From: Jimgerdemannia flammicorona
Taxonomy: Eukaryota; Mucoromycota; Endogonomycetes; Endogonales; Endogonaceae
Length of the DNA stretch: 11,042 nt
NCBI GenBank assembly: GCA_003990745.1
Contig: RBNI01006718.1
Span: forward strand, 1 to 11,042
Direction: 5' to 3'
The notes beneath the pieces are model-generated. The model searched no databases, was not told where the DNA came from, and was given only the letters and a program-made list of their open reading frames with translations. Shown here in pieces: positions 8,654 to 11,042 of this stretch. Position numbers and translations under genes: made by a program. Each line of letters opens with the position of its first letter. The stretch's first letter is position 1.

Positions 8654-10687
8654 CTACAGGTCCACAGTCCGCTCCTCCTGTACCAAGTCCAAGTCATGCT
8701 CAGCAGCCAACTCCTTCTCCCCTGCTTCCTGTGCTGCCAATGCTCCCAGCAGTTCTACCATTGCCCCATCTTCCCGCTCCTCAAATTCCTCGCAATACTC
8801 CAGACATGCCCCCTGCCAGAGCCACAAACCATGCCGCTCCGCCCAGCAGTATGCCGCCCACTCACCAGCAACTGCCCCAAGTTCCGCCCTCCTCACCTCA
8901 TCAACCTCATACCCCTCCTTCTCTAGGAAAATGCCCAGAATCTCCACCTTCAGTGCCTCCTCCACTCCATCACCCTGCAGAATCCTTGCCTAATGCTCCT
9001 CGGGCATCGCCCATAAGTCCACTTCTCCCAAGGCTTCAGCTGCTAGATTGTCCATCACTGAGCACATCCACAACAAGTTTCCCACCTCCTTCCCTCCTGG
9101 GGTCCCCAGCCACCCTGCTTCCAGCATTGTAGTGTCAGCTCCTACACTAGCAGCCTCATCCCACTCCTCCTCAGGAACATCCACCAGCTCGTCCTCACCA
9201 ACTGCCACCACCTGACCCCCTTGCCCCACATCCGGAACTCCAAAGCACACCTGCTGGGCCCCCTGCATCCTCGTATCCTCTGTCATCCCTCTCTTCCCCA
9301 CTGGACCCCTCCTGATAAGTGGGGTGGGAGTGGTATCCATCTCCGGCTCCCACACTTCAAAGGTACCATCAGCAAATGGGTCCTTGCCCAGTGCCTCCTC
9401 AGCTCCTATCCCTTTTGCCTCCACCTCCTCCCCTCCTTTCCCAGCCCAGACACTGGCTTCAGCACTCCTGGATGCCTCAGTTCCAACTGTTGGCTTCTTC
9501 ACCTCTCCTGTCATACTCGCCAACAGCTCCCTCTACCTCTTGCACCCCTGAGCCCGCTCCCACTGCTTCTTATCCACCCGGACCCGCTTTCTGCCCACCA
9601 CTTCCAGATGCATGGACTCCTTATACAGTTTCCAAGCCTGCGCTCTCCTCGCTACTGCACCACCCAACTCTTCTAGCGCCTCCAACAAATCCTCCTCCTC
9701 CTCTTCACTCCTCTTCACCCTCGACACCTTGCAGACAAAGGCCCCCCACATCAGCACCGAGGGCCAGTCCCTCTCCTTCCCCATGGCCTCCTTTCCCGCC
9801 AGCCAAATCCTGACATCCACATCACCTGTCCTGATCTCAGTCCCCTCCCAAACCTGAAAGCCAACATCCACTATGTCGCCATACTCCAACATCACCTCCT
9901 CCACCCTCTTCCTCGTCTCCTCCTTAGTCACCATGGGCACCCCCTTCACCCAAAGCTGCACTACTCTGGGGTCCCAACACAAGCACCGCACCATGGGGAC
10001 CACCATCTCCCCAACCACAATGCTAGTCTTCAGTGCCTCCTCCAGTGGACCCGCCTCCTCAAAGCCCACCTTGACCCCTTCCAGACCCTTCAAGAACTTC
10101 ACCAAAGCTGCCCCAGCCACCTGCTTCGACACAAGCCCCAGAACCATCCTTGCTGTCACCGCCAAGCCCCGGAAGCACAAGGTCACCGCGAACTCTAAGA
10201 TGGATTTCTTGAGTAATGGGGCCACTGCCAGCTCCGTTACACCATCTGCCAAGTCCCCCTTCCTCATTGGGAACCCCTGCCCCTCCCGGCAATCAGCTGT
10301 CACATCTCTTTTTTTTTCCTGATTAGCTGTCATGCCACCATCAGTAGTCCCGCCACCCCTCCCAGCAGTCCCTCCACTACCCCCACCTCCCACCATCGAA
10401 GGCCCAGCTCCCCCAGCATCCTCAGCCTTCTGCTTCCTCTTCCCTCCAGCCTGCTCTCTGCAGGCACCCATCGGCCAGCCCCCAGTCCTCAGCGCTTCCA
10501 CAAAGCTCCTCCCCTGCTGCCCTTCAGCCCCCCCACCAGTGCCACCTCTACCACCGGAGTTGCCCAGTCCACTCGAGGCACCGAAAGGCCCCATCCCCAG
10601 CCCATGCCCCCTCCTAACATACTGCCAGTCGAAGGCCCCAGGTCCACCCGACCTAGTACACGTGTCGTCTTGCTTGCTGTCTGACAT
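8654..10687 (-). pseudogene. LINE ORF1 (RNA-binding/chaperone-like protein), two premature TAG stops
   Basis: The frame runs 678 codons from ATG 10687-10685 (MSDSKQDD) to TAG 8656-8654, with in-frame TAGs at codons 385 (9535-9533) and 566 (8992-8990). All three pieces share one frame and flow in composition, so I read them as one gene. Residues 45-117 are Gly-rich and low complexity. Residues about 240-295 (from VVQLWVKGVP to DVRIWL) have the strand-helix-strand look of an RRM, the fold known in many LINE ORF1 proteins; this is a pattern judgement, not a profile match. The rest is acidic and probably helical or disordered. No CCHC zinc knuckle is seen. Position 5' of ORF2 and shared strand bias make it ORF1. 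The frame is open upstream to 10852 but composition changes there, so the ATG at 10687 is preferred. Confidence 0.75.
10589..10611 (-). other. Candidate G-quadruplex motif in ORF1
   Basis: The minus strand has four G runs (5, 3, 4 and 4 G) separated by loops of 3, 2 and 2 bases, within the Gly/Met codons near the ORF1 N-terminus. It meets the common G3+N1-7 pattern. Folding in RNA or DNA is not shown by sequence alone. Confidence 0.45.
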
Positions 10688-11042
10688 CTTCTTAGTATCT
10701 TTCTCTAATAAACGACTCAAAAGTGGGTTGTAAAAGTGTGTGTAATGTGAATTGTAGCAGAGAAAGATGGAAAAACAGCCACCTATGTCAAAACTGTGCT
10801 TATTAGAAAGCTCACCAAAGCCAGAGAGCCCCACTACAGGAACTGAGAACATGCAGATAACCTATACTGAGTACTTGATACCCAAGGTTAGCTAACTCTC
10901 TACATAACTCATAATATACTGAGATGATATCTTATTAGCAATAACAAAAGGAAGAAGGCACTGCACCAAAACAAGTATACTCTAGATACAGCCAAAGGTA
11001 CCAGAAACTATAAAAAAGTAGAGAAGACATTAATCTAACACT
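10688..11042. other. No supported gene; possible LINE 5' UTR or flanking DNA
   Basis: Composition shifts from strongly C-rich (plus strand) to AT-rich just right of the ORF1 ATG. No RNA gene, repeat array or conserved protein is visible. The part next to 10687 is probably LINE 5' UTR and the far part may be host flank, but the boundary cannot be placed without the other target duplication, which lies outside the window. Confidence 0.5.

Larger units (their letters stand above)
1..10687 (-). mobile_element. LINE (non-LTR retrotransposon), interrupted by a copia element, 3' end outside window
   Basis: A two-ORF LINE reads right to left. ORF1 starts at 10687, ORF2 at 8622, and ORF2 is still open at base 1, so the 3' end, 3' UTR and tail are not visible. 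The copia element at 391-5434 and one copy of its 5-bp target duplication split ORF2. The order of endonuclease, reverse transcriptase and C-terminal Cys/His finger is that of the L1-like group, as known for plant and fungal L1-like elements. The sense strand is G-rich and C-poor, so the plus strand shown is C-rich throughout. CpG is scarce by eye: 3 in 8641-8820, a C-rich stretch. The right boundary is set at the ORF1 ATG only because the true 5' end is not recognisable. I count 14 premature stops and no frameshift, so this copy is dead. The clade within L1-like elements is not certain. Confidence 0.9.

Noticed and set aside
10309..10317. Nine-base A run (sense) in ORF1 as a programmed frameshift site
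   Set aside because: The downstream sequence continues in the same frame with matching composition, so no frame change is needed. It is only a slippage-prone homopolymer.
10688..10852. N-terminal extension of ORF1 to an ATG at 10852
   Set aside because: The extension is AT-rich with hydrophobic, unrelated composition, unlike the G-rich ORF1. The open frame there looks fortuitous.
1..11042. CRISPR array, prokaryotic operon, tRNA or rRNA gene
   Set aside because: No regularly spaced repeats, no bacterial gene arrangement, and the only tRNA-like bases are the short primer binding site.

Overview
The window is eukaryotic transposon DNA with no recognisable host gene. It holds two retrotransposons, one nested in the other, both reading on the minus strand. 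The outer one is a LINE (non-LTR retrotransposon) whose ORF1 begins at 10687 and whose ORF2 begins at 8622 and is still open at base 1. The inner one is a complete Ty1/copia LTR retrotransposon at 391-5434. It is flanked by a 5-bp duplication (ACATC) and sits inside ORF2 of the LINE.

Layout from right to left, in the direction of transcription: 10688-11042 is AT-richer DNA without a supported gene, possibly LINE 5' UTR or host flank. 10687-8654 is ORF1, with a Gly-rich N-terminal part and a possible RRM-like fold. 8622-5435 is ORF2: an apurinic-type endonuclease, a reverse transcriptase with FADD, and the first half of a C-terminal zinc finger. Then come the copia 5' LTR (5434-5278), a primer binding site, one gag-pol frame (5224-806: Gag, protease, integrase, reverse transcriptase, RNase H), a 3' untranslated stretch, a polypurine tract and the 3' LTR (547-391). 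385-1 resumes LINE ORF2 in frame, with the second half of the zinc finger.

Both elements are dead copies but are damaged in an unusually uniform way. I find 20 premature in-frame stops (LINE: 10 TAG and 4 TGA; copia: 5 TGA and 1 TAG), no premature TAA and no frameshift in about 10 kb of coding sequence. The two copia LTRs differ at 8 of 157 positions, and most differences look like CpG decay. This fits C-to-T decay of methylated cytosine (CGA to TGA, CAG to TAG) better than generic neutral decay. The LINE carries more damage and is CpG-poor, as expected if it is the older element.

The host cannot be fixed from this window. A methylated genome, plant-like or fungal, fits the decay pattern. 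The copia primer binding site matches the anticodon arm of an initiator tRNA-Met carrying U33, as I recall it from yeasts. I do not see a novel defence, metabolic or regulatory system. The points worth attention are the probable half-tRNA priming, the non-canonical LTR termini, the stop-codon spectrum and the insertion inside a zinc finger.
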